This document shows positions 24,119 to 32,605 of a stretch of DNA of 37,856 nucleotides, one piece after another. The DNA comes from an uncultured Alphaproteobacteria bacterium. Its GTDB lineage: Bacteria > Pseudomonadota > Alphaproteobacteria > HIMB59 > GCA-002718135. Each line of letters starts with the position of its first letter. The stretch's first letter is position 1. The notes beneath the pieces are model-generated. The model saw only the letters and a list, made by a program, of their open reading frames with translations. It had not been told where the DNA came from and searched no databases. The position numbers were made by a program, and so were the translations under genes. Location of the stretch: contig CACDMT010000010.1 in the NCBI GenBank assembly GCA_902553945.1, forward strand, positions 1-37,856, written 5' to 3'.

Positions 24119-24169
24119 TTTCTAATTATAAATTTTAAATAAATATAATAAATTATTGAAATATATCAT

Positions 24170-27022
24170 TTATCCAGTTTTAGCTTCGTCATATTCTTCA
24201 ATAGGAGGACAAACACAGAATAAATTTCTATCTCCATATACATTATCAATTCGACTAACAGGACTCCAATATTTATTGTTTAAAAGGTAAGAATGAGGGT
24301 AAGCAGCTTCTTGCCTTGTATAAGAGTGTTCCCATTCATCTGATGATATTTCCTCTACTGTATGAGGTGCATTTTTGATAGGATTATCTACTTTATCAAA
24401 AGAGCCATCTCTGATTTTTTCAATTTCTCCATGTATAGAAATCATTGCTTCACAAAATTTATCAAGCTCTTCTTTTGATTCACTTTCAGTTGGCTCAATC
24501 ATTAGCGTTCCTGGTACAGGAAAAGACATAGTTGGAGCGTGAAAACCATAATCTATTAGTCTCTTAGCGATATCTTCATCAGAAATATTAATTTCTTGTT
24601 TCAAAGGTCTAATATCAATAATAAATTCATGCGCCACCATTCCATTTTTTCCTTTATATAAAATAGGATAATATTCACTCAATATCTGTTTTATATAATT
24701 TGCATTTAATATCGCAACTTGTGTTGCTAGTTTTAGTCCATCATCCCCCATCATAGATATATACGAATATGATATCGGTAATATTGATGCGCTTCCCCAT
24801 GGAGCTGCTGATACAGCTTCTTGTTCAGATAAACCAATTTCGTTTTTAAAAATTGGATGTCCAGGAGCAAATTCCTGAAGATGTTTTTTTAGACCTATTG
24901 CACCTACTCCAGGCCCTCCTCCTCCGTGTGGTATTGTAAATGTTTTATGAAGATTCATATGACACACATCAGGGCCAAATTTTCCTGGCTTTGCAACTCC
25001 AACCATTGCGTTATAATTTGCACCATCTAAATAAACTTGACCTCCTGCATCATGAATTTTATTACAAATCTCAACAATACTCTCTTCAAATACACCATGA
25101 GTAGAAGGATAAGTAATCATTAATGCTGAAAGATTATCACCTGCATCCTCAATTTTTTTATCTAAATGATCAATATCAATATTACCTTTTTCATCACAAT
25201 CAACTATTGAAATTTCCATTCCACACATTTGGGCACTTGCTGGATTTGTTCCGTGAGCACTTTTAGGAATTATACAAATGTTTCTTTTTATATCAGAATT
25301 TTTTTCATGAAATTTTTGTATTGCTAATAAACCAGCAAACTCTCCCTGAGCTCCAGCATTTGGTTGAAGTGATATTGCATCAAAACCAGTAATATCTCTT
25401 AACATTGATATTAATTCTTCCATCATTTGATTATAGCCATGTCTTTGATGCGATTCTAAGAAAGGATGTGCATTTGAAAAACCAGGTAAACTAATTGGTA
25501 ACATTTCAGACGCTGCATTTAATTTCATAGTGCATGATCCTAATGGAATCATAGATCTATTCAAAGCAATATCTTTATTCTCAAGTTTTTTTAAATATCT
25601 CATCATTTCAGTTTCTGAATGATAAATATTAAAAACTGGATGATTAAGTATTTTATCGTCTCTACTTAAACTATTTTCAAAACATGATTTATCAATTGTA
25701 TTTTCAATTTGTTCTGGAAATATATCAATTTTTTCTTCATTAAAAAAAACTAATAAATTATCAACTTCTTTTAAGGTTGTAGTCTCATCTAGGGATAATG
25801 TAAAATTTTTATCATCAATTAATCTAAAATTAATACCTTGTTCAATTGATTTATTAACCCAGTATTTAGCTTTTGATGTTTTAATTAGTAATGTATCAAA
25901 ATAATTTTTTGAGATTATTTCAAAACCCAAATTCTCTAATGATTTTTTTAAATATCTTGTATTGTGATGAATATTGTTAGCTATATTTTTTAATCTTTCA
26001 GGGCCGTGATATATAGCATATGATGCAGATATTATAGCAAGTAACGCTTGAGCTGTGCATATATTACTTGTGGCTTTTTCTCTTCTAATATGTTGTTCAC
26101 GAGTTTGTAATGCCATTCTGTAAGATCTTTTGTTGTTTCTATCAACGGATACACCTATTAACCTACCTGGCATCATTCTTTTGTATTCATCTAAGGTTGC
26201 AAAATAAGCTGCATGTGGTCCACCTAAACCCATAGGCACACCGAAACGTTGTGAGCTGCCAACGACTATATCAGCATGAAAATATCTAGGCGATTTCATT
26301 ATAACTAAACTCATAATGTCTGATGCAACTATTGACAAAATGTCGTTTTCCTTATTTTTTTTTATTAATGAACCTAAATCTGCTATTTCTCCAAATGTAT
26401 CAGGGTTTTGAATTAAACAACCAAATGTATCATCATTTGATTTATCAAATATAATCTTTATTCCTAAGGGCTTAGCTCTTGTTTTTAAAACAGATAAAGT
26501 TTGCGGGTGACATTTATTTTGGATGCAAAATGTAAATTTGGAATTTTTTTTAATTTTAAATGCCATCATCATGGCTTCAGCAGCTGCAGTGCTTTCATCT
26601 AATAAGGAGGCATTTGCAATATCCATTCCTGTTAAATCAATTATCATTTGTTGAAAATTCATTAACATTTCTAGTCTACCTTGACTCACTTCAGGTTGAT
26701 AAGGAGTATAAGCGGTATACCAACCAGGATTTTCAAGAATATTCCTTAGGATAACACTAGGTGTTGTAGTATTGTAATAACCCATACCAATGTAAGTTTT
26801 TTTAAAATTATTTTTCAAAGATAAAAGTTGTGTATTTATTTTATTAAACTCCTCAGACATACCAGGTCTAAGTTTCAGCTTTTCTTTAAATATTATATGA
26901 TCAGGAATTGTTTTTTCAATTAAGTCATCTAAAGAGTTACAATTAACAACTTTAAGCATATCAATTATATCTTGATTTCTTGGACCTATATGTCTACTTG
27001 CAAATTTATCTATATCAATCAT
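24170..27022 (-). CDS. gcvP: Glycine dehydrogenase (decarboxylating), P protein
   Basis: A 950-residue single-chain P protein of the glycine cleavage system, which decarboxylates glycine and passes the aminomethyl group to the lipoyl arm of GcvH. The N terminus FASRHIGPRNQDIIDMLK, FKKTYIGMGYYNT, and the N-terminal half GGPHAAYFAT are followed by the catalytic half with MIPLGSCTMKLNAASEM, LQPNAGAQGEFAGLL, CHMNLHKTFTIPHGGGGPG (PLP lysine in LHKTF) and EPTESESKEELDKF near the end. Full length, no sign of damage. It overlaps the stop of gcvH by one base, so gcvT, gcvH and gcvP are one coupled unit controlled by the glycine riboswitch upstream. Confidence 0.97.
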   Translation of the reverse strand: MIDIDKFASRHIGPRNQDIIDMLKVVNCNSLDDLIEKTIPDHIIFKEKLKLRPGMSEEFNKINTQLLSLKNNFKKTYIGMGYYNTTTPSVILRNILENPGWYTAYTPYQPEVSQGRLEMLMNFQQMIIDLTGMDIANASLLDESTAAAEAMMMAFKIKKNSKFTFCIQNKCHPQTLSVLKTRAKPLGIKIIFDKSNDDTFGCLIQNPDTFGEIADLGSLIKKNKENDILSIVASDIMSLVIMKSPRYFHADIVVGSSQRFGVPMGLGGPHAAYFATLDEYKRMMPGRLIGVSVDRNNKRSYRMALQTREQHIRREKATSNICTAQALLAIISASYAIYHGPERLKNIANNIHHNTRYLKKSLENLGFEIISKNYFDTLLIKTSKAKYWVNKSIEQGINFRLIDDKNFTLSLDETTTLKEVDNLLVFFNEEKIDIFPEQIENTIDKSCFENSLSRDDKILNHPVFNIYHSETEMMRYLKKLENKDIALNRSMIPLGSCTMKLNAASEMLPISLPGFSNAHPFLESHQRHGYNQMMEELISMLRDITGFDAISLQPNAGAQGEFAGLLAIQKFHEKNSDIKRNICIIPKSAHGTNPASAQMCGMEISIVDCDEKGNIDIDHLDKKIEDAGDNLSALMITYPSTHGVFEESIVEICNKIHDAGGQVYLDGANYNAMVGVAKPGKFGPDVCHMNLHKTFTIPHGGGGPGVGAIGLKKHLQEFAPGHPIFKNEIGLSEQEAVSAAPWGSASILPISYSYISMMGDDGLKLATQVAILNANYIKQILSEYYPILYKGKNGMVAHEFIIDIRPLKQEINISDEDIAKRLIDYGFHAPTMSFPVPGTLMIEPTESESKEELDKFCEAMISIHGEIEKIRDGSFDKVDNPIKNAPHTVEEISSDEWEHSYTRQEAAYPHSYLLNNKYWSPVSRIDNVYGDRNLFCVCPPIEEYDEAKTG

Positions 27023-27393
27023 TATTGTTCCAAAAATTTTTTGTAATCGTCTTCACTCATTAATTCATTATATTGTGCTTCATTAGATATTTTCATTTTA
27101 AAAATCCAACCAGTATTTTCAGCATCTTGATTAATAATTGCAGCTTCATTTTCAAGATTATTGTTTATTTCGATAATTTCGCCATCTATTGGTGCATAAA
27201 TATCTGATGCAGCTTTTACTGACTCAACTACACATATTTCATCATTTGCTTTAATTGATTTTCCAACTGAGGGTAATTCAATAAATACAATATCACCTAA
27301 ACTCTCTTGAGCATGATTGGATATTCCAACTGTAGCAATGTCATTTTGAATAGAAACCCATTCATGATCTTTAGTATATTTTTTTTCACTCAT
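27022..27393 (-). CDS. gcvH: Glycine cleavage system H protein
   Basis: A 123-residue lipoyl carrier protein. It opens KKYTKDHEWVSIQNDIATVG, has GDIVFIELPSVG, and bears the lipoylated lysine Lys60 in VVESVKAASDIYAPIDG, followed by AENTGWIFKMKI. Length and sequence are fully typical. It shuttles the aminomethyl group between GcvP and GcvT and electrons to the shared L protein, which is not in this window. Its start overlaps the end of gcvT by 8 bases, and its stop overlaps the gcvP start by one base. A purine-rich Shine-Dalgarno (GGAGG) lies within the end of gcvT. Confidence 0.97.
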   Translation of the reverse strand: MSEKKYTKDHEWVSIQNDIATVGISNHAQESLGDIVFIELPSVGKSIKANDEICVVESVKAASDIYAPIDGEIIEINNNLENEAAIINQDAENTGWIFKMKISNEAQYNELMSEDDYKKFLEQ

Positions 27394-28510
27394 TATTGCC
27401 TCCTTTTTTTTTATAATTTTTTTTAATAAATGGAAGATTAGTCTTCTTTACTAATTCTATTTTATTTCTAATTTCACAAAAAATTTCATTTTTAAAATTA
27501 GTCTCGGTATTAACATAACCTATAGCTATTGATTTATTCAAGTTTGGTGAAAAACAGCCACTAGTAATTTTTCCAATTATATTATTTTTATTATCTAATA
27601 AATTCATCCCTTCTCTTAACATTGATCTATTCAATGAAATTATTCCAATTTTTTTTTTTGATGTTTTTTTTTTAATTTGATCTATGAGTATATTACCTCC
27701 ATTCAATTTTTTATCATTTAATCTTTCTTTATCTAAAGCCCATATTAAACCAGCATCAACTGGGGTTATATTTTCATTTAGTTCATGACCATATAGACTT
27801 AATCCAGCTTCAAGTCTTAAAGAGTCTCTTGATCCTAAACCACAAAGCATAGTATCTTTAGATTTAAGAATTTTTTTTAAAAAATTTTCTGATTGTTCTA
27901 TTAAAATTGAAATTTCAAAACCATCCTCACCTGTGTAACCAGTTCTGCTAACTATGACTTCATTTTTTTCATATTTAAAAATATTGATATCTAAAAAATT
28001 CATATCCTTTGGTATTTCAATTATATTTTCTAAAACATTAATTGAATTAGGGCCCTGAATCGCAAATAAACAATTTTTATTGTATATAGTTTTAGCTGAT
28101 GGTGCACATTTTAAAAATATTTCTTCATCTTCATTTTTTCGTGATGCATTATAAACAATATAAAAATTAGATTTTCCTTTGAAATCTATATTTGAAATTA
28201 TCAAATCATCAATAATTCCTCCATTCTCGTTAAGTAAAAAAGTGTAATTAGATTTATTTTTTTTTAAGTTTTTTAAATTTAAAGGAATATATTGTTCTAA
28301 ATTTTTGATATTAATTTCATTGTTATCAATTAAAATCTGCCCCATATGACTTACATCAAAAATACCACAATGATTTCTTACAATTTTATGTTCATTGATA
28401 ATTCCTGTAGTGTAATTAATTGGCATATTGAAACCTGCAAAGGGAATCATTTTTGCACCATTATCTTCATGAAATTTTTTTAATGGAATATTTAAAGGTA
28501 ATTGGTTCAA
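27386..28510 (-). CDS. gcvT: Aminomethyltransferase, glycine cleavage T protein (TTG start)
   Basis: A 374-residue T protein that releases ammonia and moves the one-carbon group from GcvH to tetrahydrofolate. Seen: PLKKFHEDNGAKMIPFAGFNMPINY, HCGIFDVSHMGQI, FAIQGPNSINVL, SRTGYTGEDGFEIS, GLGSRDSLRLEAGLSLYGHEL. These mark true GcvT and distinguish it from the DmdA gene at 7858-8979. No ATG fits the start; TTG at 28510-28508 is used, with GGAG (28521-28518) 7 bases upstream. The second aptamer of the glycine riboswitch ends only 9 bases before that GGAG, so the riboswitch can control ribosome access directly. It overlaps gcvH by 8 bases. Confidence 0.95.
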   Translation of the reverse strand: MNQLPLNIPLKKFHEDNGAKMIPFAGFNMPINYTTGIINEHKIVRNHCGIFDVSHMGQILIDNNEINIKNLEQYIPLNLKNLKKNKSNYTFLLNENGGIIDDLIISNIDFKGKSNFYIVYNASRKNEDEEIFLKCAPSAKTIYNKNCLFAIQGPNSINVLENIIEIPKDMNFLDINIFKYEKNEVIVSRTGYTGEDGFEISILIEQSENFLKKILKSKDTMLCGLGSRDSLRLEAGLSLYGHELNENITPVDAGLIWALDKERLNDKKLNGGNILIDQIKKKTSKKKIGIISLNRSMLREGMNLLDNKNNIIGKITSGCFSPNLNKSIAIGYVNTETNFKNEIFCEIRNKIELVKKTNLPFIKKNYKKKGGNNE

Positions 28511-28527
28511 ATAAAATCTCCAAACTA

Positions 28528-28668
28528 CCCCTCTGTCTATTTACCTGAGAGCTTTTCACCTTCGGTAGAGCTAATGCTCTTTTCCAGAGTTTTTTTTAAC
28601 GGTCCATTTTGCCTGAGAGTTTCCGGGTCGTTGCTCCTTCGGCTCTGAATAATCAGTATCTCCCGTGT
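28528..28668 (-). promoter_or_regulatory. Tandem glycine riboswitch (gcvT leader)
   Basis: On the minus strand two aptamers follow one another. Aptamer 1 (28667-28599): ACGG...CCGT closing stem, GAGCCGAAGGAGCAA, and the conserved GAAACTCTCAGGCAAAA. Aptamer 2 (28589-28531): CTCTG...CAGAG closing stem, CTACCGAAGGTG, and AAAGCTCTCAGGTAAA. They are joined by an A-rich linker. The expression platform is very short: GGAG lies 9 bases after the second closing stem and the TTG start of gcvT 7 bases beyond. No terminator hairpin is seen, so control of translation initiation is more likely than attenuation. A -10-like TATAAA (28682-28677) is placed to start the RNA near 28670. Confidence 0.95.
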
Positions 28669-28703
28669 ATGTTTTTTTTATACTTATTTTTAATATAAAA
28701 CAA

Positions 28704-29300
28704 TTAATTTAGAGGTATTTTATTACTATACTTACTTTCTTGATAATATTTAGATAAATCTTGATATTCTTTACGAATTTTATCTATTTTAATGCTAAGT
28801 TCATCATATTTTTTTAAATTATTAATTTCTTCAATAATTGAATAAGAAGTCCAATAATCATTATTTTTAGTATAATTACCATTATCTATGTTAAAAATTT
28901 GAGTCATAATATTGAGATCATGCGGAATGTTGAATGTTAATTTTGTGTCATTATAAGGAAAAAAATAATAAAAATTATCAAAACCAGACCATGTTATTGC
29001 AGATAGACAAAGAGAGCATGGTTGGTGTGAGCTAATAAAATAATAATCTTTTAAATTTTTATGATTCTTATTAAAAAAATTTAAAATTGCTGATATTTCA
29101 CCATGAAATATTGGATTTTCAATCTCATTATTGGTGCCGATAGATGTGAGGGACATATCAGTTTTCCTTATTATAAATGCTCCAAAAATTTTATTTCCTT
29201 TATTTACAGCTAATTTTGATTCAGGAATTAAATTATTCAAAAAATAATCTAGTACTATAGTAAAATTTGTTATCATATGATTTTTTAAATTGATTTGCAT
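28704..29300 (-). CDS. Nucleoside/nucleobase deaminase (CMP/dCMP deaminase superfamily)
   Basis: A 198-residue zinc deaminase. Zinc and catalytic residues are His66 and Glu68 (FHGEISAI) and Cys95 and Cys98 (HQPCSLCLSAITWSGF), the arrangement of the guanine/cytidine/tRNA-adenosine deaminase superfamily. The segment FNIPHDLNIMTQIFNI and a charged C terminus (about 40 residues rich in Lys and Tyr) are extra to TadA, and the HGE instead of HAE is closer to nucleobase deaminases. Substrate unknown. The ATG at 29300 is only 5 bases past the T-run of a terminator and has no Shine-Dalgarno; Met9 (29276) is an alternative start. It ends just before the gcv promoter region. Confidence 0.8.
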   Translation of the reverse strand: MQINLKNHMITNFTIVLDYFLNNLIPESKLAVNKGNKIFGAFIIRKTDMSLTSIGTNNEIENPIFHGEISAILNFFNKNHKNLKDYYFISSHQPCSLCLSAITWSGFDNFYYFFPYNDTKLTFNIPHDLNIMTQIFNIDNGNYTKNNDYWTSYSIIEEINNLKKYDELSIKIDKIRKEYQDLSKYYQESKYSNKIPLN

Positions 29301-29305
29301 ACAAT

Positions 29306-29339
29306 AAAAAAAAAAGGTCCAGCAAGCTAGACCTTTTTT
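29306..29339 (-). terminator. Rho-independent terminator upstream of deaminase gene
   Basis: GGTC/GACC (29316-29319 with 29330-29333) extended by six A-T pairs makes a 10-bp stem with a 10-base loop. On the minus strand it is followed by a run of ten T (29315-29306). The A-run and T-run on both sides make it potentially bidirectional, but only minus-strand transcription has a candidate RNA leading into it. It lies between the structured RNA and the deaminase start, so it either ends a separate small RNA or attenuates the deaminase message. Confidence 0.8.
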
Positions 29340-29415
29340 ATGTATCGTGCATTTCCTCCCGATACAAACTAACTATAGTTTCCCATAATCAATTTGGTTA
29401 TTACCTTTGCGTGTA
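29306..29415 (-). ncRNA. Candidate structured small RNA or regulatory leader
   Basis: Read on the minus strand, three hairpins lie in about 110 bases: AAACTA-TAGT-TAGTTT (29381-29366, perfect 6-bp stem, tetraloop), GTATCG...CGATAC (29365-29342, perfect 6-bp stem) whose 12-base loop contains GGGAGGAAATG, and the terminator (29339-29306). Upstream AT-rich DNA has -10-like sequence near 29420. The second loop presents a strong Shine-Dalgarno with an ATG opening a four-codon peptide (Met-His-Asp-Thr-stop). I do not recognise a known RNA family. It may be an independent small RNA or a leader of the deaminase gene; the 5' end is a guess. Confidence 0.5.
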
Positions 29416-29530
29416 ATAATTAAATATAAATTACAAAAAAAAATTATCTAAATCAACGAAAAAAAGATAGATATATTTTTTTTTGTTAATATTATTGTTA
29501 ATAAACTGTGTAAAATTAATATCTTGAAGT

Positions 29531-30649
29531 ATGCAAAATATATTTAAAAAAAATATTTCTTATAATGTCTTGGGTTTAATGACAGGTACTTCAATGGATG
29601 GAGTTGATATAAGTTATATTAAAACTAATGGCACAAATTATTTTAAAATAATTAATGAAAAATCTTATCAATTTTCAAAAAAATATCAAAAAGAACTAAA
29701 AAAAATAATTGATTATAAATCAACATCAAAAAATCAATTGATTAAGTATTTTTATAGTCAAGAAGATAAAATTAATACAATATTAATTTACTTTATACAA
29801 AAATACTTGAAAGAATTTAATATTAATAATAAAAAAATTGACTTGATTAGTTTAAGCGGCCAAACAGTTTATCATAATCCAAGAAAAAAAATTTCAATAC
29901 AATTAGGTTCAGGAAAATTTATAGCAAATAAAACAAATATAAGAACAATTTCTAATTTAAGAGAAAAAGATATTAAAAATGGTGGTCAAGGAGCGCCTAT
30001 TGGTTCATATTATCATAGATATCTATTAAAATTATTTAAAAAAAAATCGATAATACTTAATCTTGGAGGTATAGCCAACTTTTCAATAATTGTTAATAAT
30101 AATATTTATTCATCTGATATAGGACCAGCAAATTGTCTTATAGATGATTTGTGTAATTATTTTTATAAAATTAAATATGACAAAAATGGAATAAATGCTT
30201 CAAAAGGTAATGTAAATAAAATGATTATTAATAATTTTAAAAAAGATCCTTTCTTTAAGAAAAATTTTCCTAAATCTCTTGATAGAAATTATTTTAAAAA
30301 ATATTTTAAAAGACTAATTAAAATTAAGAGAAATGATGCAATATGTACTGCCACTTACATGATTTTTTTAGGAATAGAAAAACTAGTAAAATGCAAAAAA
30401 TTTAATTTTAATAACATTATTTTAACCGGCGGTGGTAGAAAAAATAATTTTTTAATAAAAATTTTAAAAGAAAATTTAGATAAAAAAATTGAAATAATAG
30501 ATAAATATAATAGAAATGGTGATTTAATAGAATCACAAATGTTTGCATATATAGGAGTAAGATCTTTAAAAAACTTAATTATTAGTACTAAATATACTAC
30601 TGGTGTTAAAAAAAGTATTAGCGGAGGTAAGATATTTTATCCAAATTAG
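29531..30649 (+). CDS. anmK: Anhydro-N-acetylmuramic acid kinase
   Basis: A 372-residue kinase of murein recycling that phosphorylates and opens 1,6-anhydro-MurNAc to MurNAc-6-phosphate. The phosphate loop GLMTGTSMDGVD is at residues 15-26; LISLSGQTVYHNPRKK, NLREKDIKNGGQGAPIGSYYH, LNLGGIANFSI with SSDIGPANCLIDD, and the late ILTGGGRKNNF complete the family pattern. Full length. It has its own upstream region of about 110 AT-rich bases; no obvious Shine-Dalgarno is seen near the ATG. Its 3' end overlaps the convergent threonine dehydratase gene by 4 bases. No other murein-recycling gene is adjacent. Confidence 0.94.
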   Translation: MQNIFKKNISYNVLGLMTGTSMDGVDISYIKTNGTNYFKIINEKSYQFSKKYQKELKKIIDYKSTSKNQLIKYFYSQEDKINTILIYFIQKYLKEFNINNKKIDLISLSGQTVYHNPRKKISIQLGSGKFIANKTNIRTISNLREKDIKNGGQGAPIGSYYHRYLLKLFKKKSIILNLGGIANFSIIVNNNIYSSDIGPANCLIDDLCNYFYKIKYDKNGINASKGNVNKMIINNFKKDPFFKKNFPKSLDRNYFKKYFKRLIKIKRNDAICTATYMIFLGIEKLVKCKKFNFNNIILTGGGRKNNFLIKILKENLDKKIEIIDKYNRNGDLIESQMFAYIGVRSLKNLIISTKYTTGVKKSISGGKIFYPN

Positions 30650-31617
30650 ACTGTAAAATTATTCCAGGTTTTTATATCAATATTAGAACCACATAATATT
30701 AATAATGTATTTTTATTTTTAAGTTTATCTTTTAATCTATATTTGATTGCAGCCATACCAGCAACACATGCTGGTTCAAGTAATAATTTAAATTTATTAT
30801 ATGAAAATAACATATAATCTATCATCTCTTTATCAGTTACTGTAATCATTTCATTTATTACATATTTTGCAACATCGAATGAATATTGCATATGAAGTGG
30901 TGCGGATAAACTATCAGCTATGCTATTGATTTTAACATTACTCAATGGTTTGTTTGAAATTATACTATCAGTTAAACCTTTGGCTCCAGCTGGCTCAACT
31001 CCAATAACATTAACTTCAGGTAATATTTGTTTAATAAAAGATGCAACGCCACTAATCAAACCTCCTCCACCAACAGATATTATTAAATTGTCTATTTTTT
31101 TATTTATTTTAGTAAAATATTCTACAATTTCTAATCCTAAAGTTGCACTTCCTTGCAATGTTAATGGCCCATCAAATGGGTGTATAAAATAATATCCATC
31201 GTCTTGAGCATTATTAGCATCTATAAATGCTTGTTTAGGATTGGTAAAAATTATATTAGCATTATAATTTCTGCACATATTTATTCTATGTGTATTTGCA
31301 GTCTCATATAAAAAAATTTTGTTTTTTAAATTGAATAAATTTGCAACAAAAGAAGCTGCTATTGCATGATTCCCTGCACTTACGGCAGTTATACCATTCT
31401 TAAAATTTTTTTTATCTTGTGAAATTATATTATTAATAGCTCCTCTAGCTTTAAATGATCCAGATTTTTGTAAAAATTCACATTTAAAATAAAGATTTGT
31501 TGAAAAGTGTTCATTAATTTCATCAGAACATTTTAAAAAAGGAGTTTTATTAATAAAAGGTTTAATTTTTTGATAAGTAGAATAAATTTTTTCAACAGAT
31601 AAATCTGAGGGTATCAA
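30646..31617 (-). CDS. Threonine/serine dehydratase (PLP fold type II), no ACT domain
   Basis: A 323-residue PLP enzyme of the threonine ammonia-lyase / serine racemase group. Lys56 in SGSFKARGAINNI binds PLP, SAGNHAIAASF contacts the substrate, and the glycine loop VGGGGLISG (182-190) binds the phosphate; LLILCGSN closes the protein. The C-terminal ACT regulatory domain of biosynthetic IlvA is missing, so it is the short, catabolic-like form; serine racemase or another hydroxy-amino-acid lyase activity is possible. The start overlaps the djlA stop by 4 bases, making it the last gene of the csp-to-dehydratase run, and its end overlaps anmK by 4 bases. Confidence 0.9.
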   Translation of the reverse strand: MIPSDLSVEKIYSTYQKIKPFINKTPFLKCSDEINEHFSTNLYFKCEFLQKSGSFKARGAINNIISQDKKNFKNGITAVSAGNHAIAASFVANLFNLKNKIFLYETANTHRINMCRNYNANIIFTNPKQAFIDANNAQDDGYYFIHPFDGPLTLQGSATLGLEIVEYFTKINKKIDNLIISVGGGGLISGVASFIKQILPEVNVIGVEPAGAKGLTDSIISNKPLSNVKINSIADSLSAPLHMQYSFDVAKYVINEMITVTDKEMIDYMLFSYNKFKLLLEPACVAGMAAIKYRLKDKLKNKNTLLILCGSNIDIKTWNNFTV

Positions 31618-32357
31618 GAAATACCTCTAATTTCCTTTATTTTATCATAAGCTAGATTAATGGCTGCTAATTCCTTATTAGATTGTTTTATAAATTCTTT
31701 GGGCATACCCTTAGCTATTAAATTGTCTGGATGATGTTCTTTATTTAATTTAATCCATTTCTTTCTTAAATCTAAATCAGAAATTGATCTACTTACACCA
31801 AGTAATTTATAAGGATCTGAGTCAGAGTTTTTTAAGTTAGTTTGAAAAATTCTTTGAAAATCTTTTTCAGAAAATTTAAATGATTTAGAAATTGATCTAA
31901 GAATATCAACTTCACTAATAGAAATTTTTCCATCTGAAGCAGCAATATAAAACAAATTATTAAGTAATTCTTCCAATAAAATTTTATTGTCTTCAAATAA
32001 TTTACCAACCTGATTTGCTATTTGTTTATAACCATATGTGTCTTTTTTAGCTTCATTAAATATTTTTGAAACTTTACTTAATTCAGATTTAGGGACCTTA
32101 AATTTATCTTTAAAAGCTCTTATTTCATCTTCAGTAACTTGACCGTCTGATTTGGCAAGTTTAGCTGAAAGAATAATAAAACTTAAAGTAAAAATTTGCT
32201 GTTTTTGATTATTGTTAATTTTTTTAAAATTAAAATTTGAATTCGATCTAGATCTATTATCAAAGGCTCTACCAGCCATAACGCCAATAATTGCACCTAT
32301 AGGACCTCCTAGAGCAAAACCTGCTGCCCCTCCTATAACTCTTCCCCAAATACTCAT
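31614..32357 (-). CDS. djlA: DjlA-like co-chaperone (TerB and J domains)
   Basis: A 247-residue protein with three parts: an N-terminal glycine-rich membrane segment (IGGAAGFALGGPIGAIIGVMAG, about residues 8-30), a helical TerB domain (about 50-175) with two acidic loops KSDGQVTEDE and ASDGKISISE, and a C-terminal J domain (about 181-245) with the HPD motif at 209-211 (EHHPDNL). The order equals E. coli DjlA, a membrane-bound partner of DnaK, here with a slightly shorter linker. It overlaps the EF-hand gene upstream and the dehydratase gene downstream by 4 bases each (ATGA-type junctions), indicating translational coupling. Confidence 0.92.
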   Translation of the reverse strand: MSIWGRVIGGAAGFALGGPIGAIIGVMAGRAFDNRSRSNSNFNFKKINNNQKQQIFTLSFIILSAKLAKSDGQVTEDEIRAFKDKFKVPKSELSKVSKIFNEAKKDTYGYKQIANQVGKLFEDNKILLEELLNNLFYIAASDGKISISEVDILRSISKSFKFSEKDFQRIFQTNLKNSDSDPYKLLGVSRSISDLDLRKKWIKLNKEHHPDNLIAKGMPKEFIKQSNKELAAINLAYDKIKEIRGIS

Positions 32358-32605
32358 TTTAATGATTCTATTATTTTTTTTATTTCATTCATTTCAATTT
32401 TAGATATTAAGCCATCTTGATTGAAATCACTAAGTTGAAATATAATTCTTAAGGATTGCTCTAATTCCTCAAATGATATTTGATCATCATTATTAAAGTC
32501 AATAAAATCAAAATAAATTTCTTCATTTTTATTTAACTCATTAGAAAAAGAAGTTTGGTAAAAGAATATTATTAATATAAAAATAAATTTATTTATCCAA
32601 ACCAT
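32354..32605 (-). CDS. Small exported protein with two EF-hand-like motifs
   Basis: An 83-residue protein with an N-terminal signal-like hydrophobic segment (residues 6-20, FIFILIIFFYQTSFSNE) and two calcium-binding loops: Asp36-x-Asn38-x-Asp40 ... Glu47, and Asp60-x-Asn62-x-Asp64-Gly65 ... Glu71 (DFNQDGLISKIE). It should be periplasmic or lipid-side and bind Ca2+. The start at 32605 overlaps the end of the upstream membrane protein by 13 bases, and the stop overlaps djlA by 4 bases. No close family with a known role is recognised. Confidence 0.75.
   Translation of the reverse strand: MVWINKFIFILIIFFYQTSFSNELNKNEEIYFDFIDFNNDDQISFEELEQSLRIIFQLSDFNQDGLISKIEMNEIKKIIESLK

Noticed and set aside
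29343-29361. Plus-strand reading of the RNA locus as an anti-Shine-Dalgarno small RNA (loop TTTCCTCC)
   Set aside because: Only the minus-strand reading places the hairpins immediately before a terminator with a long T-run; the plus strand has no terminator after the loop.
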